Assembly (NCBI GenBank): GCA_037179385.1
Contig: CM074185.1
Location: forward strand, 51,401,000-51,464,999
From: Holothuria scabra
Lineage: Eukaryota; Echinodermata; Holothuroidea; Aspidochirotida; Holothuriidae
DNA length: 64,000 nt
Reading direction: 5' to 3'
Shown: positions 15,101 through 27,100 of the stretch, piece by piece
How positions within the stretch are numbered: position 1 is the first letter of the stretch
Layout of the letters: each line of letters opens with the position of its first letter
Notes under the pieces: model-generated
The model's input: the letters and a program-made list of their open reading frames with translations, nothing else
What the model was told of the DNA's origin: nothing
Database searches by the model: none
Program-made: the position numbers and the translations under genes

Positions 15101-18100
15101 GTCTATTGTTCATGTAATAGTTTTCCTGGAGCCTATTTCTGAATGTTTTGCCTGCTGAAAGAGATGTTTAGAGTGGATTTTTAAGTATTCATTCTTCTCC
15201 TTTCATTAAGAATTCATGTCGAAGAGTAGTGACAGAAAGCAGGGCAGAATTGGCCGAATTATTGGTAAGTCAAAGAGCTTTCACTTTAAAAGGAAAGTGC
15301 TAACTTGTAAATATATTCCTTAGAGAAACTCTACTGTCACAGTTGAATTCACTTTAGATGGAAACAAAATCTATTTCAGAAATTTGTATGAGAAAAGAAA
15401 AAACTTACTTCACATCAGCTATCCTTCATAGCTCTTCAAATTGATGCTCTTATCAATTTTTGTTTTTCTCCCTATACAGGAAGGGTATTCCACTCATCAC
15501 AACATAGATTCAATTGCAACATTTTCGTACTTTCTGGAAGAAGTTTTGACAGAGATAGTCACTAAGAGTGTAGGAGATCATGGTAAGTGAAAAATAATAA
15601 CTTCAGCATCAGGTGCTGTCACTTTAAGGGATTATCCCTTAAAGGATTATCTCCTTAATACTTATTAGGATTTTTAGGATCTGTCAGTAAACTAATGTGC
15701 TTAAATACAGATTTGCTTTAACTGAGGCCATTTTTTGTTCGCTTTCAAGTGAGTCATACTGATCTAACTTCCTCTTAATGTTTGATGCATCCTTCTTCCC
15801 ATGCTGCTTTTTGCTGAAAAGGCTGATTGTTTAAAATTTTTCCTTGTTATACTGTTGGGTTTTCTTCAAAAGAAGTCAATAAAAATGTATGTTGAATTTA
15901 TTAAAATATTATGTGAAAGATCCTGTCAAATTTGATAGTAAATGATGTAGTATTTCCTACAAGAGTCTACCTATTGTTCTAATTTTTGATCTTACAAATC
16001 CTGGAATAACACTCCTTTTGCTTTTGTGTACTAAAGAGCCTGCACTTGTAGTGTGAGATACACAGTACTCATTTTGTTTTATTTTTTTTTTCATCATTGC
16101 AAAGTGCATCAGTGATGCACAATATTATAATTGCATATATGATAATGATGTAGATAGAAGTAAAAGTGAAAGTCTGTGGGGCTTATTGAGAATTGTACTT
16201 CCTCATACTAAGAAAAAAAAAGTTAACTGTTCATGGTACAGTCAGAATACATTATTAGACAGACAGTAATTGTATACTGTTGTACATTATGGTCACTTGT
16301 CAGAGAGGCCTTTTCTCTGTGATCTGTCAATCTCTGTGAACACTATGTAGTGTAGAGGTGTGAAGTATTCTCATCACTGGAGATCACTATGTTGCATTTG
16401 ATTTTAGAGACTCCTTTACATTCGTAATCTCAACTATAGCAAGTGCTTGTTTCAGTTGCTTTGTCACAGACTTTACACTATTGGAAAGTAATAGTAAAAA
16501 AAGAAAATTTCTACTAAATAATTTTTAAAAAGGTGTCAAAAGTTAAATTTGAAAAACATTTGCCATGAGGAAATGATGTACTCATTAAAAATGTAATCAA
16601 TTTAAATTTATCAAGAATATTATGAAAGGAAAAGAAACACAAATGGAAGACAAAATAGGGGTAAAAAGGGTTTGGACAAAAGAGTTTTGTCAATACAGAT
16701 TCTCAGTACTTAACTCCTCCCACAACCTGTCAATAACTCTCCCCTATAGAAACACAGTCCTAGATGTTTTTGTAAGTCCATATCCTCCTGGTGAGTATAC
16801 AAGGCCCCATAATATGTTATCAAACACTCCTGTGCATGCAGTGTATATTACAGTGCATGTTTTGGTTATGACATTAGTGAATGAGCTGAATCATCTGAAA
16901 ATTTTATCTGTCCTCTGTCCAAAATGCAGTTTGGTGGAGAGGAGTTACTGATTTTAATACAATGTTAAAAAGGTTAATAAAAGAATTGATTAAGTTGCTT
17001 TCCTGTCCTATCATACCTGTATACCTGTCCTATCATACCTGTATACTGGTGTATAATACTTTAACTTGGGTTTGTTCATAGCGGTGCCAGAAAACCATTA
17101 TGGAGACCAAATGGTGGAACACATCCAACAGTCCATCCATCAAGGTCTACGTTTGTTGATGTACATGTATGGAGGTGAAAACCAAATGAGAGCTTTTATA
17201 TTTGAAAGAATGGTAAGTTTAAATTTCTGTTAAAACATCTCCTATTTTGCATCAGGGTATAGACAAATCCGATCAGTGCTTGTGTTTAGTGACTGTAGGC
17301 AGCCATTAGTGGGGTCCACCAGCCTAAATCGTCTTCATTTATTGTCTACATGAATCTCAAACCCTCATTTTCAGTGAAATTGAAGAAATTAAGATACATT
17401 TTAGTGCTTAACCATCCATGATACAGGTAAGCAAGGAAATTGAAAAACTAAAAGGCGACAAACCGCAGTTACGGCCGACTGAAATCAGACCATCGTTTGC
17501 TCTCCCGATTTGTCTATAGACAAATCCAGACAGATTGTGATGGTGTAAATTCAGTGGGCCATTACTGGGATCCATCACCTTAAATCTTTCGATATCCTTG
17601 CTTACCTCTATCATGGATTGTTATACACTTCATTGTATCTAAATTCCTTCAACTTCACTGAATATTAGGATTTGAAGCTCATGTAGACGATATATAAAGA
17701 CGATTCAAGGCTGATGGACCCCAGTAATGGCTGCGCACAGTCACTAAAAATAAGTGCTATTTGGATTTGTCTATACTCTGCTCTTTTAACCTTGGTCCTT
17801 TATGTAACATCCGTCATGTTTCTGTTCAAACTCAACCAAAAGCAATGTTTACAAGGGTTAGCCTCTGATAATTGAGGCAGCTATTTACTGTGCTACATTT
17901 CCCCTAAATAAGGTGTTAGTCATTTATCTGTACAGGCAGTATGAACAGTTGCTCACACCAAGAGTGAAAGTGACTTGAAAATAGTTGCCAGTTAGATCAA
18001 TGATCCTGTTCAAAATTGTGACTACCTTTGTTAAATTAGTCTGCATGCTTATATTGCTATGAGCAGTGTGCTTAGCCATGCACAAAAAAGATTTTACAAG

Positions 18101-21100
18101 AAGCACTTATTTGTTTGCACAGTAACCAGACACACACTTATCACTTAAAGAACAGGAAGTCTAGTTCACCTTACTGAAACAACACTTTCTGTTTAACAAC
18201 TGGTGTATCAGGTCCATTCATTGTAGAGCAGGGTTACTGCATAATGGTCTAAATTCATGTATTCTCTCCTCTTACCTTTGATCTTGTAATCCTTTCTTGT
18301 CTATACTTTTTTAAATGTCCTCCCGACCCTCTGGCAAAGGGCTGTTTGGGGAAACCAAAGTTTAAACTGCTTCCTGAATAAGCTATATGTCCACCAAAGG
18401 ACAACTCTTGACCAACTTTACAGCCCTCAGACCATTTACATAATTGGTCTGTCTTGTATGGCTCCATTCTGAACTGGCTGAAAAGAACAGCTACTACACA
18501 TGATCTCAGCCAAAAAGCCAAGAAGCGATCATACTTAACCGTTGTTTCTCCTGCCAATTTAACCCTCGTTTGTTCTTCAGAGGGCCTTATTGAGTTGATA
18601 TGAGATCTTAGCAATGGTGTTGGAGGGTAGTATCTGCATGACAATGCCTATGATTAGCATAATTAGTCAGTTTTCACATCAAATAGGCAAAATGTTATTG
18701 TTATGAATCCTTTGGTACCCTTGTTCTTAAGGGTTTTGTGTATTATTACAAAAACGTCTTGTTCACAAAGTTTTGAAGACGGATTGGAATCATTAGTTAA
18801 TCTCTCTCTTTTGAGACAGTTGTATGTATGGTATTGGGATTGTCTAAGTTTAATTAGATGTTAATGAGAATGTAAGGAAGACTTTACATATGTGGAAAAA
18901 TTGGTAAATTTCATAAACCAACTCAATGTACTCCTTTAAAAATTTACGCAATTCTGAAAAACACTTTGCATAATTTATTCAGGCTTTGAATTTTGAGGCA
19001 TGTGAGTGCCATGGCACAACATCACTCACCTCAAATCAATTTGAGAAGAGTGATTTTTTGCACAGCTAGGTGAAGTTTGAAGATCACATTAATCTAGTAG
19101 TGAAGTGTAACAACATAACTCTCCTACCAACTCCTGAATTTTCTGAGGAGGTTGATTTGCATCACACCTAGGAAATCTAAAATTGAACGCCTTTTATTAG
19201 AGTGAGTGATTCCAAGGTGATCTCATTTTGGGGCATAGAGAATATTGATGAAGGTCAAAAAATTGATTTAAATCAAATAAGTCAATTAAAATTGTGATTT
19301 TTGGTTTCGATGAAAAGAGAAACCTATGCATTCATGATGGCGTGTGTGTGTATGTATGTGTGTATGTGCGTGTGTATGTGTGTGTGTATGGGTGGGTGTG
19401 TGTATGTATGTATGTGTGTGTGTTTGTGACACTTTGATTGTTTACACGATATCTTGAGAAGGGAAGATCTGACAGTTCTCAAACTTGGTACACGGATACC
19501 CCATACTGAGAGGAAGAACCCTATTTATTTTGGTTGAGGTCAAAGGTCATCTGGGGTCACAGGGGGTCAAAAACCAAAATCCTTGTTTACACAATATCTC
19601 AAGACAGGAAACTTGGATTAATTTGAAACTTGATATGTTGATGCGTTATGATGTAAGGAAGAACCCTATTGATTTTGGTGGAGGTCAAAGGTCATTTGGG
19701 GTCACATGGGGTCAAACCCTGAAATCCTTGTTTACACGATATCTCATGGTAGAAACTTGGATCAATTTCATACGTGATATGTGGATGTGTTATGATGTAA
19801 GGAAGAACCCTATTGATTTTGGTGGTGGTCAAAGGTCATTTTGGGTCACATGGGGTCAAACCCTGAAATCCTTGTTTACACGATATCTCATGGTAGAAAA
19901 GTTGGATCAATTTCATACTTGATATGTTGATGCGTTATGATGTAAGGAAGAACCCTATTGATTTTGGTGGAAGTCAAAGGTCATTTGGGGTCACGTGGGG
20001 TCAAACCCCGAAATCCTTGTTTACACGATATCTCATGGTAGAAAACTTGGATCAATTTCAAACTTGACATGTTGATGCGTTAGGATGTCAGGAAGAACCC
20101 TATAGATTTTGGTGGAGGTCAAAGGTCACTTGGGGTCACATGGGGTCAAAACCCGAAATCCTTGTTTACACGATATCTCATGGTAGAAAACTTGGATTAA
20201 TTTCAAACTTGACATGTTGATGCATTAGGATGTCAGGAAGAACCCTATTGATTTTGGTGGAGGTCAAAGGTCACTTGGGGTCACTTGGGGTCAAAACCCG
20301 AAATCCTTGCTTACACGATATCTCATGGTAGAAAAGTTGGATTAATTTCAAACTTGACATGTTGATGCGTTAGCATGGAAGGAAGAACTCTTTTGATTTT
20401 GGTGGAGGTCAAAGGTCATTTGGGGTCACATGGGGTCAAACCCTGAAATCCTTGTTTACACGATATCTCATGGTCGAAAACTTGGATCAATTTCATACTT
20501 GATATGTGGATGTGTTATGATGTAAGGAAGAACCCTATTGATTTTGGTGGAGGTCAAAGTCCATTTGGGGTCACGTGGGGTCAAACCTGAAATCCTTGTT
20601 TACATGATACCTCATGGTAGAAAACTTGGATCAATTTCAAACTTGATATGTTGATGCGTTAGGATGTCAGGAAGAACCCTATTGATTTTGGTGGAGGTCA
20701 AAGGTCATTTGGGGTCACATGGGGTCAAACCCCGAAATCCTTGTTTACACGATATCTCATGGTAGGAAACTTGGATCAATTTCATACATGATATGTGGAT
20801 GTGTTATGATGTAAGGAAGAACCCTATTGATTTTGGTGGAGGTCAAAGTTCATTTGGGGTCACGTGGGGTCAAACCCGAAATCCTTGTTTACATGATATC
20901 TCATGGTAGAAACTTGGATCAATTTCAAACTTGATATGTTGATGCGTTAGGATGTCAGGAAGAACCCTATTGATTTTGGTGGAGGTCAAAGGTCATTTGG
21001 GGTCACATGGGGTCAAACCCTGAAATCCTTGTTTACATGATATCTCATGGTAGGAAACTTGGATCAATTTCATACTTGATATGTTGATGCGTTATGATGT

Positions 21101-24100
21101 AAGGAAGAACCCTATCGATTTTGGTGGAAGTCAAAGGTCATTTGGGGTCACGTGGGGTCAAACCCCGAAATCCTTGTTTACACGATATCTCATGGTAGAA
21201 AACTTGGATTAATTTCAAACTTAATATGTGGATGCGTTAGGATGTCAGGAAGAACCCTATTGATTTTGGTGGAGGTCAAAGGTCATTTGGGGTCACATGG
21301 GGTCAAACCCTGAAATCCTTGTTTACACGATATCTCATGGTAGGAAACTTGGATCAATTTCATACTTGATATGTGGATGTGTTATGATGTAAGGAAGAAC
21401 CCTATTGATTTTGGTGGAGGTCAAAGTTCATTTGGGGTCACGTGGGGTCAAACCCAAAATCCTTGTTTACATGATATCTCATGGTAGAATACTTGAATGA
21501 ATTTCAAACTTGATATGTTGATGCGTTAGGATGTCAGGAAGAACCCTATTGATTTTGGTGGAGGTCAAAGGTCACTTGGGGTCACATGGGGTCAAATCCC
21601 GAAATCCTTGTTTACACGATATCTCATGGTAGAAAACTTGGATCAATTTCATACTTGATATGTGGATGTGTTATGATGTAAGGAAGAACCCTATTGATTT
21701 TGGTGGAGGTCAAAATTCATTTGGGGTCACGTGGGGTCAAACCCCGAAATCCTTGTTTACACGATATCTCATGGTAGAAAACTTGGATCAATTTCATACT
21801 TGATATGTTGATGCGTTATGATGTAAGATAGAACCCGATGTATTTTCGTGGAGGTCAAAGGTCATTTGGGGTCACATTGGGTCAAAACCTGAAATCCTTG
21901 TTTACGTGATACATTATGGTAGGAAACTTGGATTCATTTCAATCTTGATAGGCTGATGCGTTATGATGTAAGAAAGAACCCAATTTATTTTTGTGAAGGT
22001 CAAAGGTCATTTGAGGTCACATGGGGTCAAAACCTGAAATCCTTGTTTACATGATTTATTATGGAAGGAAACTTGGATTCATTTCAATCTTGATAGGCTG
22101 ATGCGTTATGATGTAAGAAAGAACCCGATTTATTTTCGTGGAGGTCAAAGGTCATTTGGGGTCACACCCCGAAATCCTGGTTTACACTATATCTCAAGGC
22201 AGGAAACTTTGATTCATTTCAAACTTGATATGTTGATGTGTTATGATGTAAGAAATAACCCAATAAATTTTGGTGGAGGTCAAAGGTCATTTGGGGTCAC
22301 ATGGGGTCAAACTCCGAACTTCTTGTTTACACTATATCTCAAGGGAGGAAGCTTGGATTGATTTCAAACTTGATATGTTGATGGGTTATGATGGGAGGAA
22401 GAACCCTATTGATTTTGGTAGAGGTCAAAGGTCATTTGGGGACATAGGGGTCAAACTCAGAAAACCTTGTTTAGGATAGCTCAAGGTATGAAAGGTGGAT
22501 GGATTTCAAAATTAGTATGTAAATGAATTATTATGAGAAGATGGTCTGTATAAGGTTATTTTTTGTGGAGGTGAAAGGACATCTGGGGTCATGATCGGTC
22601 AAACTTTGAAAAACTTGTCAAAATGGGATATCTCAAGGTAGGAAACTTGGATGGATTTCCCAATTAGTATGTGGATGTGTTATGGTGAGTTGAAAGTACT
22701 GTACCTGTTGTTTTTGGTGGAGGTCAATGGTCATCTAGTATCACCTGGCATCAAACTCTGAAAACCTTGTTTGCAGAATATCTTAAGGCACAGTATGAAA
22801 GAAAAACCAGTCACTTACAGGTGGAGACAAAGGCTATTTTGGGTCACCAGTTGTTACAAGAAATGTAGCATTTTATTGAAAAGAGCATGTATGTATCATT
22901 GAAACCTCAATGCATTTTTGCATTCTGGTCTATCAGTTAAAATCAGGATTCTAATCCTGATAGTTGATGAGCATGATTTTTCAGGTTTTGTTTGAAGGAC
23001 ATTGATGATGTACTCTTGACAGTGGCAAAGTTTAATTTTTCTGCTGCTGCTGTTTTCTGCTGTGGCGTGGTGGAAAATGCTTTCATGATGATAGGCAGTA
23101 CCCAAATATCAATACTTGTGCTCAGAGTTGGCAGTTAACTATCTATACGTCTTTAATCTTGATTAATCTAGCGTTCTTGGGCTACATCCCTCGGTGTGGC
23201 AGGTGGAGACATGTTGGGATTGATGGTGTCTGCCAACCTTACCAGAATGGTCGCGAGTATGGCAGTCAGAGAAGCAGACATAATGAGGTTTATTGTGAAG
23301 AATGGTGAAAGTCCTCCACCTCATGGTAAGACAACCTCCTCCCCATCAGATTCAGAGATCCAGGGATACTGTCAACTTTTGAAAACACATTCTGTACTCT
23401 GGGTCTCTATAGGCTGGAAAAGTCATGGAGACCTTGGCGCTTAATAAAATTTTGTAAGACTTGGCCTGGTCATGTGACCATTTAAAAACATGTGCCAAGC
23501 AATTCACTATTTTCCCTTTGATGAATGGGATCATAATTGTACATATTTGGCAGTGAAATAGTTACAGAGAATTCATTCGGGTATGTTTCACTAAAAATGC
23601 AGTAACCAGTTGAAATAGTCATGGAAAACTTATGAGATCATAAATATTCATGATTTGGCAGTGAAATAGTCAGAGAGAATTTAGGTGGGTGTGTTGCACT
23701 TCAGTGCAGGGAGATTGTGAAATAGTTATGGAACAGTAATGAAAGTGTTTTGCTTTAATGGAACAGTAATGAAAATGTTTTGCTTTTACAGTGCAGGAAT
23801 CCTGTGCATACTAGGCAAAAAGGCAAAGTGGCCTAGTTAAATGGTCCACCCAAAGGTGCTTCAGTCTGGCGCACAACTGACCTCATTGACTGGGCAACTG
23901 ATAGTAGTGTGCATACTAGTATACATCAAATCTTTTGTTGATAACAAGTGTTCATGTCTGCTGTGCTGTGTAATTTCCCTTTCCGTCATGATTTCAAATA
24001 AATATTGTTTGACTCAACCGATTTATATCTTTGTTTTCATGTATCAGCCATTCCTTTACCAGCTCCTGAATCAAGTCCAACTTCTGCAAGGGATCCCGGA

Positions 24101-27100
24101 AGTAGTAACTCATCTGATACCATGGAAACAGCCAGGGAAAGTAGTCCAGAGGTAAACACGATTGTTAAAGCATTGGCAAATGATAGTGGATTTCTCAGGA
24201 TTAGGAAGTAGTACAAGTAATCACACAGAATACACATTTGAGCCTTAAATGACTAGTAATATAAAAAAAGGTCAGTCTCCATGCTTGTAAGAGAAAACCA
24301 TAAATAGAAGTCCAGGAGCTGAGCAATCTTGTTCATACCCATAGACAGAGTTACCAGTTTGGGTTTATCATTGTAGGAATTTTGTGTACCTGGGAGAGAG
24401 GGCACCCTCTGTCAAGATGAAACATTTTTGTTTTCCAGTAGTTCAAGTCAATGTAGTGCAACATTCTTTACTTTTGGCTTTTTAACAGAAAAATTCTTAA
24501 AGGTCATGTTCATATCTGTATCCTTCAGTGCAAGACCACTTTATTGGAAAACTGCATGGATCACAGACCAAAACTGTGCAGGGAGCACAGACCTTCATGC
24601 CCCACCCACCCCCACCACAATGGCTACATGCCTGCTCTTTCCAAACATTTAAATGACAGATTGATACACACAACAAAGACTGCCTGATGGGGTAAGAGGA
24701 GTGAAGATTGGTCTTGGTGGAGGTTGGGACTGAAGCCATCAGCCCCTTTACCTTTCTCGTCTAGAAATGTCACACCAGGTGCCTTCCAATCTAAAATTGC
24801 AGATGAGCATATCATATATAGTTCTTAAATGAAACTTTGTCTTGTGGAACTTTAGACTTCCAGTCACTGCATTTATTAATAATTGTAATTTGTTGGTAGG
24901 TGTACGTTTTCTCAAAGCACAAAGATTACTTACTTTTATCAGATATGTAAACACCTTTAACTGGGAAAAAATTGGACTCACATTTTTCTGCAATACTCGT
25001 CCAGGTGTTTACTTAGTTGAGCATATTATTAGAAGCAGTTCCCAAGCTTTACTTCCCTTCTGTTTGTTACAGGCAATGGAGGTGGACCATGGTGACTCTG
25101 TTGGTGCAACCAGTAGCAGTGCTGGTTCCTCTGCAACTCATGTGACACCAGCACCTACTCTTGGAGCCAGCTGGCAGGCAGTAGTACCTCAAGTAAGAAG
25201 AATATAGGGTTTTTTTATGGCTAATGTGTAATTCCATCGTGTCATGTGTCATAAAAAAAGTTCTACTATGCATGACTTACACTTATCAATTGAAAAGAAT
25301 CAAACAGTTGGAAATAAGTAGAATTGGTAACTGAAATTGAAACAATGGCGTGCATAATTGGACAGAACCAAAGTAAATGATCTTTTTTTTTTGTGACGTC
25401 TTTTTTTTTTTTTTGAAGTCACACATTCTCATATTGTATGATACTGATCAGTATTGGCTCTGAGCTGTATGATTTTGCTGCAAACGGTATATAATTGCCT
25501 TCAAGAAACCCCTGCACTGGTTTCTATAGACCCTAAGAATGTCCATCAAAAAAATTGTGGAGTTGAGAACTTTCCACACACAGGTATGTGGAAACATTTT
25601 TCACATTTGCCATTGAACATTGATAATAATAAAAAATCAAGGATCAGAAATGGATCTTCAAATCATGTGCATACATTTGAATATAACTCAGAAACCTTTG
25701 AATGGATAAAACTGATGGACCTCTGTCACACTGTAAGTTCAATTTTTTAATCTGCTTTCTTTAATAGGATTGGGTCCCAGTTATGACCCAGGACATCCAG
25801 AGACAAAGAAGACAGGCCCCTCAAGGCCCATTTAGTGATGCTTATCTACAAGGGCTACCACCCAAAAGAATCAAGGTAAATAAGTTGAGAATAATTTGTT
25901 CTATAAACACTCATCAATAACATGTCACACATAAATTGTATTGTAAAAGGACAGGTCAAGACTTGCTTTGTTTCACAGTTTAAACTTAAATGGAGTATTT
26001 TTTCAAGGCTCCCCTGTGTGCTGGGCAGCTGAGAGAGAAGTAATTTAATCTGATCACAGCAGGATTCAAAATCCTCTTCAGGAAAAGGTTAAATGGAATG
26101 CACCAGAAATGCTGCCACACAGTGGACAAACCACTGTCCTTTAGATGGCATTGAAATAGACATGTACACCATTCTTATGCCTTATTACATGTGTCACCAA
26201 AACAACCAGTACTAATAAACAAGTTTCCCCCAGCTCTTCCCTTCCCACCATTCTAGCCCTTGGAGAAAATTGTTCAGCTCATGACCGCTTGAATGGAAAA
26301 TTTAAGAAAACCAAATCGTAAATCAACACAGGCAACATATAACATAGTCATAACAGTAAGTAGCCAACCTGCATTTCCTGCAACCAAGCTGAAGCAACCA
26401 TGCATTGGTGCAATCAAATTAAAAAGAAGAAGGTGGGTAAAATCCTCCCCCCCTGCCCTTTTCATTTCTTTCCATAAAAATTAAAAGCATGTAAATATCT
26501 TAATTTCTTTAAAAAAAAAACACACTTTTTCAGCAATGTTTGAACTTACACAAATAAATGGCCTTTAAAACATGTCAAATTGCACCTTATAGGGGCCTTG
26601 AAGCAAGCTTTTGTCCCCCTGAACCTACTTGTAACTTAAAACTGGGACAGAGTCAATTTGGACATGAGGGTGAGTGGTGATAAATCCCATCCCCCCTTTT
26701 TTTTTGTTTCTGACAGAAGCCCTTGTAATAGTTTGTGTACCTACAGGACATGAATTTAGTTTCTGCAGCTTGCTGAAGTAACTGTGACCTGAGAATTGCA
26801 CATGTCGATTTATTGTATGTGAACCTTCACAACATGGACTAGTCCTTTGCAGCTCACTGAAAGAGCTGTGACCTGAGAATGTCATGTGGTACTTTGCAGT
26901 GTGTGCACATTCAGAGCATGGATTCAGTCCCTGCAGCTTGCTGAAGTAGCTGTGACCTAAGAATTTTACATGGAATTTAACAGTATGTTCATTTTTCATA
27001 GCATGGGTACAGTCCCTGCAGCGTCCTAAAGTAGCTGCGACCTAAGAATTGTACATGGTACTTTACAGTATGTTCACTTTCATAGCGTGAATTCATTCCC

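Noticed and set aside
16622..16951. 109-codon open frame between BAG6 exons l and m
   Set aside because: It overlaps a decayed family A MITE, and the BAG6 phases join without it.
18255..18644. 129-codon minus-strand open frame
   Set aside because: It runs straight through the U2 snRNA-like sequence and shows no protein domain.
19485..19922. 145-codon open frame in the satellite, and similar ones at 22101-22479
   Set aside because: The translation is the repeat unit read through. The 145-bp period is not divisible by three, so the frame changes with each unit.
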